From Blastomyces gilchristii SLH14081 (Eukaryota > Ascomycota > Eurotiomycetes > Onygenales > Ajellomycetaceae): DNA of 64,000 nt. Location: positions 7,943,551 to 8,007,550 of the forward strand of contig NW_003101682.1 of assembly GCF_000003855.2 (NCBI RefSeq), read 5' to 3'. A program made the translations under genes and the position numbers. The stretch's first letter is position 1; each line of letters begins with the position of its first letter. The notes beneath the pieces are model-generated. The model saw only the letters and a program-made list of their open reading frames with translations, made no database searches and was not told the DNA's origin. Below, piece by piece: positions 33,447-46,391 of this stretch.

Positions 33447-35721
33447 TTACTCCAGAGAAAGACAAGACAAGAAAAAAAAATATCAAAGGAAAAAAAAATC
33501 GATAAAAACAGCCACCAATTCATCTCTCCGTCCGCTCAGTCGATCATGCCATTTACGCCAATCATTTGTTCATTCATCCATCCATCCATCTTCCTTTCTT
33601 TCTTTCCTCGATTCCTTCGTTGGCTCTTCTGTCCGTCTTGTGTGTGTCACCTCGATATCCAGCGAGCCTTGAGAATCCGGCCCTCTTGTTCGTTAGTAAC
33701 CTACGCTTCCTTGGTCCCGACCGGACCCCACTCCGAACCCTCTACTCTGTTAACGACCTAATTCCTCTCTGCTTCATTTGCGAAAACGAACAAGAAAACG
33801 AGAACAGTGTCGCCGTTCGATCGAATCCTAGTATATAATTTTGTTTACTATTGTTTCTTATCGACCCCGACTACGATTGCGACCAAACACCCATCGTCAT
33901 CGTCGCCGTCTCCTAACTTTTTAAACCTTTCTCTTTGTTTTATCTGACGTTTTCCGGATCATCCTGGTGATAACCATGTACCATCCTCACGATTTTATAA
34001 ACCCGGATATTTCTTTGGTTTTTACTTTACTTTCTTTTCTTCTTTGGAAAGCGACGGCGTCCTGCGGAGCGGAATTCCCCCTACCTTTTTTCTTAACCTT
34101 CTAATATATACATACTTTCACACACCTCTTCCCGGACGGAGCGAACCAAGGAACGCCAAAATACGAAAAAAAACAAAAGCAAATCTCACTGGTCTTGCGA
34201 AGAAAGGAAAAAAAAGGTGTCTTTTGGTTAATTTAAAAAGGGCGCCATATCATGATGACATACATATATAGAACCATCGACCAGCGAAAACGTTTATTTA
34301 TTGGCATCGAGTTTTTCTTATCATTTTGTCACATATATATCCATTTTCATTCTGTCTATGGAGAGAAAGAATGGATGGAATTTGGGAGGATGGAATTGGC
34401 ATGATTTTACGAGTGTTGAGAGCGGAGTTTTGATTTTTGTTTTGTTTTATTTTTATTTTTATTTTCTCATCTTGTCTTACCTCTTGACTGACTGATCATC
34501 TTTCGTTGCGTCTGGTTTTCCTTCTGAACCTTTTTGTTTATTTTTCACATTTTTCGCATCTTTTGTATCTTTTTTTTTTTTTTTGATCCTTTATTTTGCA
34601 CCATATACACACCTCCTCTACTACGGATTTTGGATCCTTGGGAACTTGGAACTCGGGGTTTATTTTTGGCTTTGGGTCGGCGTGTATGTTGATGTTGGGT
34701 GAGGGTTTTTTGTCGTGTCACTGAACTGGGCTGGACCGGCTGGGTGGTGCATGTGTGCATGTTCTGATCTGTTGTTGCATGGCAAAAAGCCTCCTTTTCC
34801 TAACTGCATTCTGATATCCAGAGTTTATTATTTGTCATCGGGTTGGGTTTTTTTTTATTATTTTTTATTTTATATACATACATACATATTTTCTTGTTTT
34901 CGTCCTGGGCTGGTTGGTGAGGGGGGGTTGCTTTTGTTTGGGTATATATACTCCGTATATATATATATATGGCTGCTGGTGAGGGCCACGCAATTGGTTT
35001 ATATTGTCTAACATGGTCAATCTACGGGGGTTAAATTCCTGTCCTGTTGTTGATGTGTGTTAGCGGGAACTGTTTTGGTTGGATGAATCGTATATATTGT
35101 TAAATACATACATGTTCTTATTTTTATTTGATGAGTTTTTATTTTTTCTATTTTTCTATATATATATTTTATTTTCTCCATCTAAATGTTATGATGTCCT
35201 TTTTCAATATCTATTGGCAAAAGATAAGAGAGACACTGGAAATGTTTGCATGAGAAATTAACAATATGGTGGGCGAGGGAGGTTATACTACGTTTTTATA
35301 TTCTAAGATTGTGAAAAATAAAATGCAATCAAGGGGGTAGTAAAGTAATTAGGCATTTTAAAGATAACAACAAACTATGCAACCTCCTATTTCCATTTCT
35401 TTTTATTAACACATCACTTATAACTCATTCGCCTTGCTTTATCTTTCCAACCCCCCCCCCCCCCCCATCATTTATCCAGATGGTCAAAATAGACAATGTG
35501 GGAGAACTCATTTGCTTTCACAGGCCCGAAATGTATAGATGTTGTGAAGAAGGAGGAAAGAAATCAGGAAACAAGAGTATACAGAAGCAAAGCAGATGAA
35601 AAGAGAAGAAATGAAAAGCCTCCCCCTTTCGGTTCCCTTTGGTTCCCCCTCCCCTCTCCTCCTCCCTCCTCCCTCCCCTTCCGCTCACCTACTCTACTCA
35701 GCTCATGCCCCAACCAACCAC
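33447..35721. other. convergent intergenic region
   Basis: 2.3 kb of T-rich, simple-sequence DNA after the 32674 gene, probably including a long 3' UTR. One more TACTCCGTA lies near 34948, inside a TATATA run. A poly-C run is at about 35451-35466. No coding sequence is supported. Confidence 0.5.
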
Positions 35722-37138
35722 TCAAACATTCGCATCAAAATCTCCGCCGCGCGCCCCGACCCCCGTCCCCGCGCGCATCCTCGGCTCCGCCCCCATCCCC
35801 ATGCCCGCCCCCGTCCCCGTCCCCGTCCCCGTCGCTGTCGCCGCCGCCATACCACCCCTCCTCCCCTCAAACACCGCCCCGCTCTCAAACTCAGCATCCT
35901 GGCCGGGACTGCACGTCTCGAAGCGCAAAGCGCGGAGGAACAGGTACCAGCCGACAGCCAACAGGGCGCCCAGGACGGGGCCGAGCCAGTAGATCCAGTG
36001 GTAACCTGGGAAGGAGCGGTTTATGACGTCGGGGCCCAGGGAGCGGGCGGGGTTTAGGGAGCCGCCGGTGAAGGGGATGCCTGTGGTAGGGATTAGGGGG
36101 GCGCGGGGGGGTTATAGCATTAGGGGAATGGATATGTAACTATATTTAAATAGGGAAAGGAGGGTGGGTGGGTGAGAACCCGGGGGGGAGGAAGGGAAAC
36201 GGGTGGAAAATAAAATAAAAGAAAAAAAGAAAAAGAAAAACATACCAACAAGCTCCGCTAAAAAGAACGCCAGCCCAATGCCCAACGGCGCGATGAACGT
36301 TGCCTTATGCTTCACGACCGCCAGCATTATGATCGCAAGCACCAACAGCGCTGTCAGGAATACCTCAATGAATAGCCCCTGAACTATCGAGACGCCGTTG
36401 CCCAGGCGCGTCCCCACAGTCAGCGGGTTGGGGAACATGGCCGAAGCCAGGCCCGCAGCGGCAATACCGCCTATAAGCTGCGCAACAATGACGAACACAG
36501 CCCGAACGGGGGGGACAAGCCCCAGTAAATAGAGGGCGAGGGTTACCTGTTATTTCTAGTTATATTTCCCATGTCATGCTTTTTTGGCACAGGCCGCTTT
36601 CTATTTTTTTTTTTTTTTTTCTATTTTTTCCCTTCTCTTTCGGGGGCAACGAAAACGAGGAGAGCTTTCGCTCTCCTCCGGTATTGCGGCGGGAGATAAA
36701 AATATTTATAATTACCGCAGGATTCAACATGCCGCCTGTCACGCGAAAGAACAGCCACACGTTCACCGTCAGAGACACCCCGAAGCCCAACGCCGTGTAG
36801 AGAAGGGCTGTAGGATCCGCTTGCTCGCCGGGTTCCAGCACCACTTCATTGGCGATTATCCCGCTTGCGAACGGGTAGAAGAGGAATAGGAACGTGCCAA
36901 CGAACTCGCCGGTGGTGGCGACGATGCCATTGCGAAGGGGGTCCGGGATGCGATTTATGCGGTCGCTGATGAAGGAGGCGCGGGGTCGGGGCCGGGAGGT
37001 GTCATATTTAGGAGAGCCTGTTGGGTTTGAATTGGAACTTACAATGGTGGTTGAGTAGCTTGGGTAGTTATCTAGCGGAGCATGATCTTGATCGGGACCT
37101 GGGTTGATGTCGGCATATTGGGCTGGACTGGACTCCAT
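35722..37138 (-). CDS. aquaporin-like major intrinsic protein
   Basis: Exons 36716..37138, 36246..36546 and 35722..36080 on the minus strand give 360 aa. Six membrane helices are visible with two NPA boxes: GGMLNPA at about residue 138, ending exon 1, and [12 protein letters not shown] in exon 3. The N-terminus (about 70 residues, Ser/Pro-rich) is cytosolic. Helix 5 reads [14 protein letters not shown], so the position that is His in water-specific aquaporins appears to be Glu and the pre-NPA Cys/Thr is Gly, while the selectivity-filter Arg is kept. That suggests a fungal subgroup of uncertain solute choice (inference). The C-terminal 45 residues are Gly/Ala/Thr/Met low complexity, from a CCCCGT repeat. 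It is in the plasma or internal membrane. Confidence 0.9.
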
Positions 37139-39220
37139 GGCTTTGCGCGTTTTGATATATATCAGATACCTGGATGGGCATTATTCTCCTCCCGGGAAAA
37201 CAGGTGTCGGGGGAATAATAAGGATCTTCTTTATTTCCCCCGAAAAGGAGCTGCCGAGTAAATAGAGGATAAAGTTCCCCGATTATAGAGATCTATGGAG
37301 GAAAGGCAATGACGCGGGGATGACGGCTTGTGGTCCAAAAAGGGAAACTGAAGCTCATAGAGTTTCCAAACCGGCCACTCATGGCACGTCCGTCTGTTTG
37401 TCCCAAACCTTTAATATATCTTTCCCCAGCCCTAGCACACTTAGGTCCATAATCATCGGAACGCAAGCTCGTATGAATTTATGCCCAATCTATTTTGATC
37501 AGGTTAGTTACGGTATTGAACGTGGCAGACATTGGAGTTCATCTGGAACATTCAATGAGTTGCGGGGGCTTTTTGAGTTCGAACGTTACCAAGGTTTTAT
37601 CACTTTAGTGTAGAATACAGTTTTGAGCTAGTGCGACAAATATACACCGGAGAGCAACGGAGTAGAGACCAACCCTAGGTTGATTAATGAATGCTGTAGA
37701 ATGTTAGCTACCAGGGGTTGAACAACCAATCGGAATAGGGCATTATACATACCTCATATGGTGACATATTCACAATGCATGGACCATCTGACATGCTACA
37801 GATGATTTACCATGGAGTTGTGGTTAGCATTGCATATCTTGATTTGAAAGGTGTCTGGGACATGATGGCTTATGCTTCGTGGTGTTTATGGGTAAAACCC
37901 ATTAGCTGTCGGTGTGTAATAGTTGTAACATCCTATCCCATTCACAACTCTGATCCACTAGTTTACCATTGTGTCCAGGAAAGCCTGTTGTGTTCAGTGC
38001 TGGTAATTGTGAGAATCAGTGGCTTTTAATGGCCGGCATGAGTTCCAACAAAGGTGCCTAGGAAGAGTACCCTAATGCACCGGATCATTCTGAACTAATC
38101 TTAAGAATCATCAATTAACTGTGTATCATGTATGAGAGCCCTGATCTTCCTATTGTTCGCCAAGGGACAGATACATGTACTGTACATAATTGAATGGTTG
38201 GATGAGAATTGGTCGATCATATATTAAAAAGTCACTCAACCGTCGATAGGAGGAGGCAATATGGAAGGCATAACGGTGATTCAGCATGCTCTCCAGAAGA
38301 GACTGTATACCATGCTTGGGTGTCATTATGACAATCCTTTGTTGTTTGGCACACTTCACTTTCCAGATTGGGTGTTGGCATCTGAAAAAGTGGAAGCCAG
38401 TGCGGTTGATACTCATATCAGGACTTCAGCCACATTCGTGAAGCTCTGCAGTTCTTTAATACCAGGTAACATGTATAGATCAAGTAGAGTCGTGGCATAT
38501 GAGAACTGGGATGGCGTTGGCTCCTGCATCACGTCCCGCACATAGTAATGAGGAGTTGGCCGCGAAAAGAGTCCCGGTGTAGGATTTTGGCATGGCTGTG
38601 GACGTAATGGCGAGGCAAGCGTACCAGCTATATAGAGATATAGGTGCGTTATTGCCAGAGTACTCTCTCATGCCAGGATTTATATAGGTATATGTTGAAC
38701 GTTGGACTTCGGATGTTTGTTCCTTGCCAAGCGGTGATGTGATGGAAGCGTCGGGAGATTATTATTCCGGATGCCGAGCCACCTCTGCCGAATCCTTGCC
38801 ACAAGCCCGCTCTGGATCGCCAATGACGTCATGTATATCGAAACCAGTTGCCGCCGCTTGGAAGTCTTGAGGAGCCATAATCGCCTACATTCTACTTGTT
38901 TCTCATTGTTCCGTGTTGAGGATCCACGAATTACGTATACTGCTCGGTGTGAGCATTTCTATATATATATATATGAGGGTATAAAGATCCATGCCTATCA
39001 GTGCGCCACATTTTAATATCATTCTCAACCCCTCATCTACCCCGGAAATTAGGAAGCTATTTATTGCCTATTTGAATCTCGTGCGTCTCGCCGTGCCGTC
39101 TTTCCCGCTCGGCATTTTTGGCACTAACAAGCACAGGTAAGGCATTTCTTTAAGAGTGCCTTATATGTCCCCATAAACCACCACCCAGTTTTATTGTACC
39201 CTACACACACCACGCCAAAC
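37139..39220. other. intergenic region, no gene recognised
   Basis: 2.1 kb between divergent genes. Several ORFs of 60-97 codons occur on both strands but none shows conserved motifs, splice-joined extension or biased codon use. Sequence between 37700 and 38500 looks less repetitive than its surroundings and might be an old relic; nothing identifies it. Confidence 0.45.
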
Positions 39221-39893
39221 ATGTCGTTTCTTGCAATTCCAAGTACCGCCCGCTTCCTTAACCGCCCAATTGCCGCTGCGCGGGTTTATACCCCGTGTCT
39301 TAGCCAGGCATTCCACCAATCGTCGACTCGGAATGCTTTGAAGGAGTCTGATAGGAGTAAGTCAAATCTTAATGACACCTCGACGGGAAGCGATATTATA
39401 GCCATTTTTGCAGCCCATCTTCTAGAGGATACGGCAACTGACATCTGCTTTTCCTCACGAGAATAATAGATCGAGACAACGTAAAGGAAGCAATCCGGAT
39501 CAGCAAGCAAGAGCACAACCAACAACGGAAGGACGGGGATCCACGATGGCATGAGTCTCTCGCCAGCGTTAGCGAGGCGCACGTAGGTTGCCCCCTTCAC
39601 TCCCTTCACTGCCCTCTCCCTTCCCTTCCATTCCCTTCCCCCTCCCGCAAATTGCTCGATGTTCATCAGCTCCAATAAAAATTGTAATGTTTTATGCAGC
39701 AATCAAGTTAAGACAGCGATAGCTAACTTTGAAATTTGCCTCTTTTTCACCTGCACAGGTAAAAGCTGACCGTGGCGAAATTACCGAGGCCGCTGCCGAG
39801 ATGGAAGAACAAATGCGGCAGGCGAAGATGGCCGGGCACAAACCCGCTTCTCCAAGCACCGGTATTGGGAAGGGAGGCGGGATGATGACTTAA
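39221..39893 (+). CDS. small probable mitochondrial protein, conserved in filamentous fungi
   Basis: Three exons, 39221..39356, 39470..39582 and 39759..39893, give 127 aa. The N-terminus (MSFLAIPSTARFLNRPIAAA, with Arg and no acid) looks like a mitochondrial targeting sequence ending before FHQSSTRNALKESDRN. The mature part is polar and helical (RDNVKEAIRISKQEH, WHESLASVSEAH, then VKADRGEITEAAAEMEEQMRQ). Similar short proteins with the ESDR/RENV and KADRGE blocks occur in other fungi, but I know of no function. The stop-free join over both introns supports the model; the exons are too short for single-ORF detection. Confidence 0.75.
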
Positions 39894-40884
39894 AGAGAGG
39901 ATTTCAATTGCAAATGGGATAATTTGCTGGAACGCTTTAAAACTCGCAAGAAATTCCCGGATTTTACATCAAGTATTCCTTTCCTCGTCTTTCTCGCCGC
40001 TCCGACTTGAACACTCTTTGGATGCTTTTGAGTGGTTGGTTGTTTGGAATTGAACTCCAACTCTGTATATTATTCATGCGTTCGTTGTGTTTGTTGGATT
40101 GCAGGATGTTAGCTTCAAACTCCAACCCTTGCGGCGGGGCAGCTGGAGTGTGAAAAACGAAGCCGGAGATGAAATAAAGAAACTAAAGCTGAACTGAACT
40201 GGGTAAAAAGGTTAATGGCCGGCTGCTATAAACATGATGGTAAAACATCGGAGAATAGCTTGTGTGCATAGCTAAATTGGGATCCCATTTATGTTGTTCT
40301 TCCATACAGTCGTGCAGCATGATCCGCAGTGAGATGATTCGAATGTGTTCCACAGATAAGTAATCTGCTTAAGGCTATATTAGCTATGACGGTTTTGTAG
40401 GTCTATTGTTAGTATAGAAGACATTAATTATAATGGAAACTATGCTTGGATGCACAGAAAGATAATTTCTGTTCTAAAGAACGCATCTCTAGGTATAGAC
40501 ACACGCTCGTATCTTAGGTGCCTCTTGATGAGTTGAATAGAGAGCGCTTAACATAAGAAACGCAAAGCAAAGGAAGATGAAGTTAGGAGGAAACAAAAAG
40601 GTTGTACGAAATGCGAAGCGCGCGAAAGAGGGTGGGTGTACACGAATAAGGATAGTAGTCTTTGAAAATGAAATGCAACCAGGCATTAGCTGAGTTCTTT
40701 ACCGAAACACAACGCCAGGTCCCCAATAGCGCCTGTGATCATATACAGCTTATAAATTCGTATCCAACCCCAGAACGCCTATGTGGAATGGCAAACTTAT
40801 CCAAGGAAATAAAAGACTAAGGAGAAAGGGACGGATTGGTGAAAGAATGAGCGGAAACGATAGCCTGCAAGGATTGGTGGCATC
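39894..40884. other. convergent intergenic region
   Basis: 990 bp with nothing recognised. Confidence 0.45.
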
Positions 40885-41793
40885 TTATTTCAAGATAACA
40901 ATCAAGATAACGAGAACGATGATTAAACCGATGATGGTCATCAAGCTTCGACTTTCGCTTGCGTTGCGTCGGAATTTCCCTAGCCTCTTTCTCGCGCCCT
41001 CTAGTCTTCTCGTATGGCGGTCCACATGGCCATCCACATCATCCAGTAACGCTATGTGTCCTTCTAATTCATCTCCGATTTGAATACTGAGCTCGTGCTG
41101 TCGCCCAATAGACTCTCCAAGGCGATCCAGGTGATCATCTTGCTCTTGCATGATCAGCGCATGGTGCGCGTGGATGTCAGGATTTGAGAGAGTAGAGTGA
41201 TCCAAGGATGGCGGGGAAGGGGTGTCGCGGTAAGGATGAAGAAGAGCTCTCCGGTTGGGGTCGTCTTCCTCAACGGATGCAGTCAGAGTGTCAGTGAACC
41301 TGACAGATTTGGAAATTGGATGCTGAGGAGTAGGGTGTTTTAGAGTTGTTGACGTGCTTGTCGCACGAACAAAGTTATCGGATAAGGATGGATCATTTGG
41401 GGTTTTATCAGTAGTATCTGGAGTTGAGTTATTGCCATAGAATTGTGAAGTGAGGCCATCTAATTGCTGATTGAGATTGATTCTTTGGTCCTTCAGTGTT
41501 GCAGATGTTCTAAATAAGAGGCGAAAAGGTTAGCAGGTCTCTCCAAAAAAAAAAAGAATCTACATGTACATAAATGTAGGGCTTCGTCATTAGTCTTACG
41601 GGTCATCATTTTCTTCGAGCCGAGCAATTTGCGAATCAAGTGCTTCAATTCCTTCACGGAGAGATTCTAAAGAACGGGATATTTCACCATCCTGCGAATT
41701 GGGTTCAAGCTTAAGGGAAATCGCCCTTTGCCGTTCCAGAAGAGATAGCTTTATGTGATCAGCGAGGAGAAAGAGCTGTGACGGATTGCTCAT
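40885..41793 (-). CDS. Qc-SNARE, Syn8/syntaxin-8-like
   Basis: Two exons on the minus strand, 41600..41793 and 40885..41509, give 272 aa. It has an N-terminal helical region (MSNPSQLFLLADHIKLSLLE, then LREGIEALDSQIARLEE), a Ser/Thr/Pro-rich linker, a SNARE helix (about residues 190-250: LGESIGRQHELSIQIGDEL, ALLDDVDGHVDRHTRRLEGA) and a C-terminal anchor LMTIIGLIIVLVILIVILK ending the protein. Family role: endosomal/late Golgi membrane fusion as a Qc-SNARE. Aligning GDELEGHIALLDDV with the syntaxin-8 type ...ELDEQNEIIDDL puts His where the central zero-layer Gln is expected. Start at 41793 is the first ATG of the open frame. Confidence 0.85.
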
Positions 41794-42407
41794 TTTTGCG
41801 GCTCTTCGCAAGCAAACGGGAGAAAAAGAGCTGATGTCTAGCAGCGATACAACCAAGTTCGCGCCTCGTAGTTACGTGAGAACAAGAAGTGCGCAGCAGC
41901 TCTGTTGGAGGCCTTCTATCGGCGAGTTCAACCGAAAGATTGAGGGCGGGAGGAAGGATGGAGATGGGAATGGATGAGCTATATTTAGCTTGGGTGAAGC
42001 CTGGAGTGATGTGTCTCATCCCGCCCAAACGGACGCGGAAAGCGCTTGAGGCTGAGCGTAGAAAGCGGTAAGCACCCCGGTACGGTAATTTTGTGCGTAT
42101 TGGTGTATTATTTCACAATACCGGATCTCAGAAATCACGTGCTAAAAACACGCCAAGGAGGAGGGCTATCAGACTTCATCTCCAACTCATCATCCTGAAT
42201 TTGATCCTCCAATTCGTACGATACATAGATGTGATGTGAGGAAGGGTGGAGCCGAGTTGTCTTCTATAGGAATTGACATTCATTCTACCGCTCTCTTTAA
42301 CAATTCATTTTATGGAAAACATTCTTGCAACAAACACACCTATACCCATCCTCAGCGGCGAGAAGACAGAACTACATCATCACTCAACTCAATGGCCATG
42401 TCATCTC
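41794..42407. other. intergenic region between synthetase 3' end and SNARE promoter
   Basis: 614 bp. It forms the right-hand boundary of the SNARE promoter and the left edge of the secondary-metabolite cluster. Nothing else recognised. Confidence 0.45.
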
Positions 42408-45350
42408 TCATATGCCTCTTTCCCTTAAAACTGTTCGTAGCGTCTCTGCAAACTTAACTACATACTCCGGATTCAACATTGTATAGTGCGCCCCCTGCAC
42501 GTCGTGAAATCTCACGTCTTCTCTCACGAACTCCTTCCATGCTGCCAATCTGGTCTCTACCCAATCCCTTCTATTCTTCGCAACATGGCTCAGAGGGTCT
42601 GCCACAAATACATCCATACACTTGACGTTTCCCGAGGGGTCATAGTTGACGGCCATGTTTTGCGTGTTGAACGCAAGCCCAACCCACATGAGATAATATT
42701 CTTCTGTGAGGCCTAGCTCATCCCACCGGTTCTGATCGCAATGCTTCCGCAGGTAGCGAATGGCGTCAAGATGACGGTTTTCCCGTTCAAACTCACATAA
42801 GATCGGTTTGTGAGTGTAGGCTTTTGCTTCGTCCATCAAGCCGACGAAGTAGAAGAGATGGATAACGCACTCGTCCCATAAGAGCTCACGCATGCGGAAC
42901 TTTATATGCGGCGGGAGATTCCAGCTGCCGCAGTATCGCACCTCATCCCCGTCCCCCTCAAGCAGCTTGGCTACTTCAAACGCCACCATGCCACCAAACG
43001 AGTAACCGGCGGTGGCGTAAGGACCTTGCGGCTGCCGTTTCTTAATGGCAGAACGGTATGTTTCAAAGACTTCTTGCAGTGATTCGAATGGTGTCTCGCC
43101 CTCGGTGGCGTTGAATCCTCTTGCGCGGAAAGCGTAGACGGGACGATCGGTTACGTGGTGAGCAAGGTTGACAAAAACCAGGACTTCACTGACGCCAGGG
43201 TGAACAAGCCATAGAGGAGCTTTGTTTCCGAAGGGCTGGAGAGTCACAACTGGGTCGTACTTATGTTCTCCTCGATTCTTGGATGTGGAAGTACGCTTTG
43301 CAAGACCTTTCACTGTAGGATGACTCAGGAGGTCAGTCAGTTGGATGGGCTTTAGGAGCTGCAGATCCCTGTTGATTTGCTGCATGATGGCCACAAGATC
43401 CATTGATGTCGCCCCGGTTGCGAGAACAGAGTCATTGACACCGAAATCGTCCTCATCTGGAATTTCGAGTTGCTCTCGGATGATCTCCAGAATTGTAGCC
43501 TCTTCAGACATCTCTACCTTGCCACGGGTCTTGTGTCGATACCTCTTGATTGCCTCGTCATTTAGATTCTGTTGGGCTGCGAAGCTGCCTTCTTCTAGGG
43601 CAGCCTTTAACTTCGCCCGAGAGAGTTTCCCAAGAGTTGACTTGGGCATATCTTGGGGTTGTAGTGGTATTACTTGAGGACGGGACCGAGTGTGCATACT
43701 CGCAACTCGAACGATGGTGTCTTGCGTCTCGAAACGGACTTTGTCGTCTGCCTCATCATATGACGGTAAGTAGAGTACGGCAACAACTTCAGTGTCCATT
43801 GTCACATCACGAGTACCAAAGCAGCAGAAGTAGCTTGCCGTGGCACCGAGAATTTCAGCCTGTTCGAGTGTTGCGTCTAGCTCGTGCGGGAGGTACTTGA
43901 CCCCATTGATATTGATTATCTCTTTGGTACGGCCATCAAGATGAAGGTAGCCGTTCTTGTCGATATAAGCCAAATCGCCTGTCCGAAACCAGCCATCCCC
44001 AGTAAATGCCTCTGCCGTGGCCTTGTCGTTATTGTAATAACCTTTGAAAATAACGTCGCCAGTCAACTCTAAACTGCCTCGTTCTCCGACTTGTGCCTCG
44101 ATCCCAGAACCGTCGAGTTTGGTGATGCGCATGCGCACACCTGGCATGCATTTGCCGAGTGACGCAAACTCTAAATTCTCCGCGCGATCATAGCTCGGAC
44201 ACCGGCTGTTAAATATGCATCCGGCACATGTCTCGGTCATGCCAAATGAGGGTTTGAATACATCTTCTGGAGCGCCATATTTCTGGAGCAGAGATTGGAG
44301 ACCAACGCAAACATTTGTAACATTCGCTTCACCACCTGTATCTAGGTACAAAGTTTCTAGCTTCAGGTCTGCGTCCGTGGATGCCTTGTCCGCCTCCAGT
44401 TGCCTGCGCAGCTTGGCAAGGAGGAAGTTTGGCGCGAAGGTCCGCGAGACACGGTGACGACTAACAAGGCGCAGGAGTTGCATAGGATCGACCAGCACTT
44501 CAGATGCGGGGACCTGAACTTGTGATACCTTGGACACAATGGCAAATATGTGGCAATGGACGAGGTTAGCTACGTGATCCATATTCACCCAGGAGAGAAA
44601 CGGGCTATTTTGATGCCGCAAGTTGGCAACCTGTGTTTTTCCACGAAAGGCTACAAGTAGCTGATGGTGGGTTAACGGTACCACTTTTGCGTTGCCGCTG
44701 CTTCCAGATGTGAGCATTAGAGCAATCACATCAGAAGGGGAAGGTCGGAAAGGTAGGGGCTGCCAGGATTTAATGGGTGGTACGGCTTGAATATCGCCAA
44801 TGACAAACGTATTAATGCGGTCTTCCCCGCTTTGCTCTTTGAAAGGACCTAGTAGGAGCAGCTGAGTGAGGCATATTGGTCCCTTCAGCGTGCTATGGAG
44901 ATGGCTCAGATGCTTATGCCTGTCACTTGGGTTCTGACTGAACATCGAGGGGCTGGTGATGGCGGGGATTCCGCCAGCTAACAAAACAGACCAGTACCAG
45001 ATGATGGTGTCTAAGGTATTGTCGAAGTGGATGAGCACGACATGTCCAGGCTTGCAGATGCTTTGCTGACGAAGCCGATTTGCATTTTCTTCCGCCTGCT
45101 GAAGCAGCTCACTGTACGAAAGCTGCTGGACTGCAGAAGTCCCGCTAGTGTTGTTGGGCTGATATGCGATGATCCCCTCAGTTGTTTCTCTGGCGGCATG
45201 TCGCAAGGCGTCAATGATGTTGAAGTCGTATCCATTTTGTGGGATCGCCGTAAGCGGAAGAGCGCCATTGGTGGTGGGTTCAGACACTCTATCTGCCATC
45301 TTATCTTCCACGTTGGCTTTCTTCGAGGTTTGCACGATTGAAGGCGCCAT
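42408..45350 (-). CDS. NRPS-like A-T-TE synthetase, arylpyruvate-condensing type (TdiA/MicA/AtrA-like)
   Basis: A single intronless ORF of 980 aa with three domains. Adenylation, residues ~35-585: [20 protein letters not shown] (A3), [11 protein letters not shown] (A5), [13 protein letters not shown] (A7), [20 protein letters not shown] (A8), [14 protein letters not shown] (A10). Carrier, ~620-700, with [10 protein letters not shown]; Ser649 takes the phosphopantetheine arm. Thioesterase, ~715-980: [28 protein letters not shown] with nucleophile Ser784, then [16 protein letters not shown] and the late GAHYTML histidine. There is no condensation or reductase domain. Family knowledge: such enzymes load two aryl- or indole-pyruvates and the TE couples them into a bisaryl quinone or furanone. 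The NLPPHIK-RM block is typical of this TE group. Its substrate cannot be read from sequence alone. Confidence 0.9.
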   Translation of the reverse strand: MAPSIVQTSKKANVEDKMADRVSEPTTNGALPLTAIPQNGYDFNIIDALRHAARETTEGIIAYQPNNTSGTSAVQQLSYSELLQQAEENANRLRQQSICKPGHVVLIHFDNTLDTIIWYWSVLLAGGIPAITSPSMFSQNPSDRHKHLSHLHSTLKGPICLTQLLLLGPFKEQSGEDRINTFVIGDIQAVPPIKSWQPLPFRPSPSDVIALMLTSGSSGNAKVVPLTHHQLLVAFRGKTQVANLRHQNSPFLSWVNMDHVANLVHCHIFAIVSKVSQVQVPASEVLVDPMQLLRLVSRHRVSRTFAPNFLLAKLRRQLEADKASTDADLKLETLYLDTGGEANVTNVCVGLQSLLQKYGAPEDVFKPSFGMTETCAGCIFNSRCPSYDRAENLEFASLGKCMPGVRMRITKLDGSGIEAQVGERGSLELTGDVIFKGYYNNDKATAEAFTGDGWFRTGDLAYIDKNGYLHLDGRTKEIININGVKYLPHELDATLEQAEILGATASYFCCFGTRDVTMDTEVVAVLYLPSYDEADDKVRFETQDTIVRVASMHTRSRPQVIPLQPQDMPKSTLGKLSRAKLKAALEEGSFAAQQNLNDEAIKRYRHKTRGKVEMSEEATILEIIREQLEIPDEDDFGVNDSVLATGATSMDLVAIMQQINRDLQLLKPIQLTDLLSHPTVKGLAKRTSTSKNRGEHKYDPVVTLQPFGNKAPLWLVHPGVSEVLVFVNLAHHVTDRPVYAFRARGFNATEGETPFESLQEVFETYRSAIKKRQPQGPYATAGYSFGGMVAFEVAKLLEGDGDEVRYCGSWNLPPHIKFRMRELLWDECVIHLFYFVGLMDEAKAYTHKPILCEFERENRHLDAIRYLRKHCDQNRWDELGLTEEYYLMWVGLAFNTQNMAVNYDPSGNVKCMDVFVADPLSHVAKNRRDWVETRLAAWKEFVREDVRFHDVQGAHYTMLNPEYVVKFAETLRTVLRERGI

Positions 45351-46391
45351 GTTAATGTGCTAGGAATGAAACTTGAATGAGAAATATACTGAAGTACTGC
45401 TACTGACAGTTATATAGCCGGAAAGACAGAAAACGTGGAAATGGATTCCTATAAGGACAGAAGGATGCAGATTATTATCAGCATAAGAATGTCCCTTGGA
45501 CGTCCAGCTTACGGGTTGCATCCACGGAGTTTATCCTATTGCATTGAACAATGATGCGCCGCTCTCAAAGAGCAACATGGCATTGACAATATCAACGTGC
45601 TACGAGGTTAACCGCCTTTATAATGTTTTTACCCCTTGGGGCTATTTGGTAATATGATACCACACCACAGCATGAGACACAATCCCAGCCATGAGAAATT
45701 CTCTTACACGAGGGTTGAAAAGCGAAAGTTTTTTTCAAGACGGGACACAGGGTGGCAAAACAGCTGGCAATGTGCCTGGAGATCCAGGTGGTTCTCGTTT
45801 TATTCATCTCAAAGAATTCACGAATCTACAAATTCGCTTTCCCTTTTCAGGCAAAATACTACGATATGGGGAAAGAATCCCAAAGTTAATCATTGATGGA
45901 ATGCTTACCTTTGGCCTGAAAGGATGGAAACTCTAATCACACAGTTATTGCTCAGGTTCAAACAATTTTAACATCCTTGACAATCTCATGCAGTTGCCGG
46001 CTGCGATCCATGCGTTTCCGGTGTGCACATCAGCCCAACTTAATTGTTGTGCGACCCTGGAAAAGAAAATAACCCGACCAATTGCCAGACATGGTTATTA
46101 TCTATGGGACCACGAAACCGGATTATTGATATCTTTTGTATAGCATCATGGGTCATTATTGTCTGTATAACAAACGCGGAGGGCTGCTGGAGGATCGCAG
46201 AAATAACAACCTCTGAAGAATCGAGTAAGTATATATAGAGAATCTTGCACCATTTCACCGCTTCGGATTATTCGATGTTGCTATTGATGATCATCGCCCC
46301 GAAACCTTCTCTCTTGAATCAATTGTTGAAACCTTGTTACCAATCTTCGTTATTCGCGTATTCTCCTTAAGGATACCCAAAATTAATCAAT
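45351..46391. promoter_or_regulatory. bidirectional promoter of synthetase and prenyltransferase
   Basis: 1.04 kb between divergent starts, so the two cluster genes may share control. TATATAG lies near 45413-45418 on the synthetase side and TATATATAGAG near 46231 on the prenyltransferase side. No clear zinc-cluster (CGG..CCG) palindrome was seen, and no transcription-factor gene lies in the cluster. Confidence 0.5.

Noticed and set aside
35496..36057. Pro/Arg-rich ORFs on the + strand at the aquaporin 3' end
   Set aside because: Antisense readings of the CCCCGT repeat that encodes the aquaporin tail.
37700..38700. Possible transposon relic between aquaporin and the small mitochondrial protein
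   Set aside because: No terminal repeats, no transposase or reverse-transcriptase motifs in any frame; composition alone is not enough.
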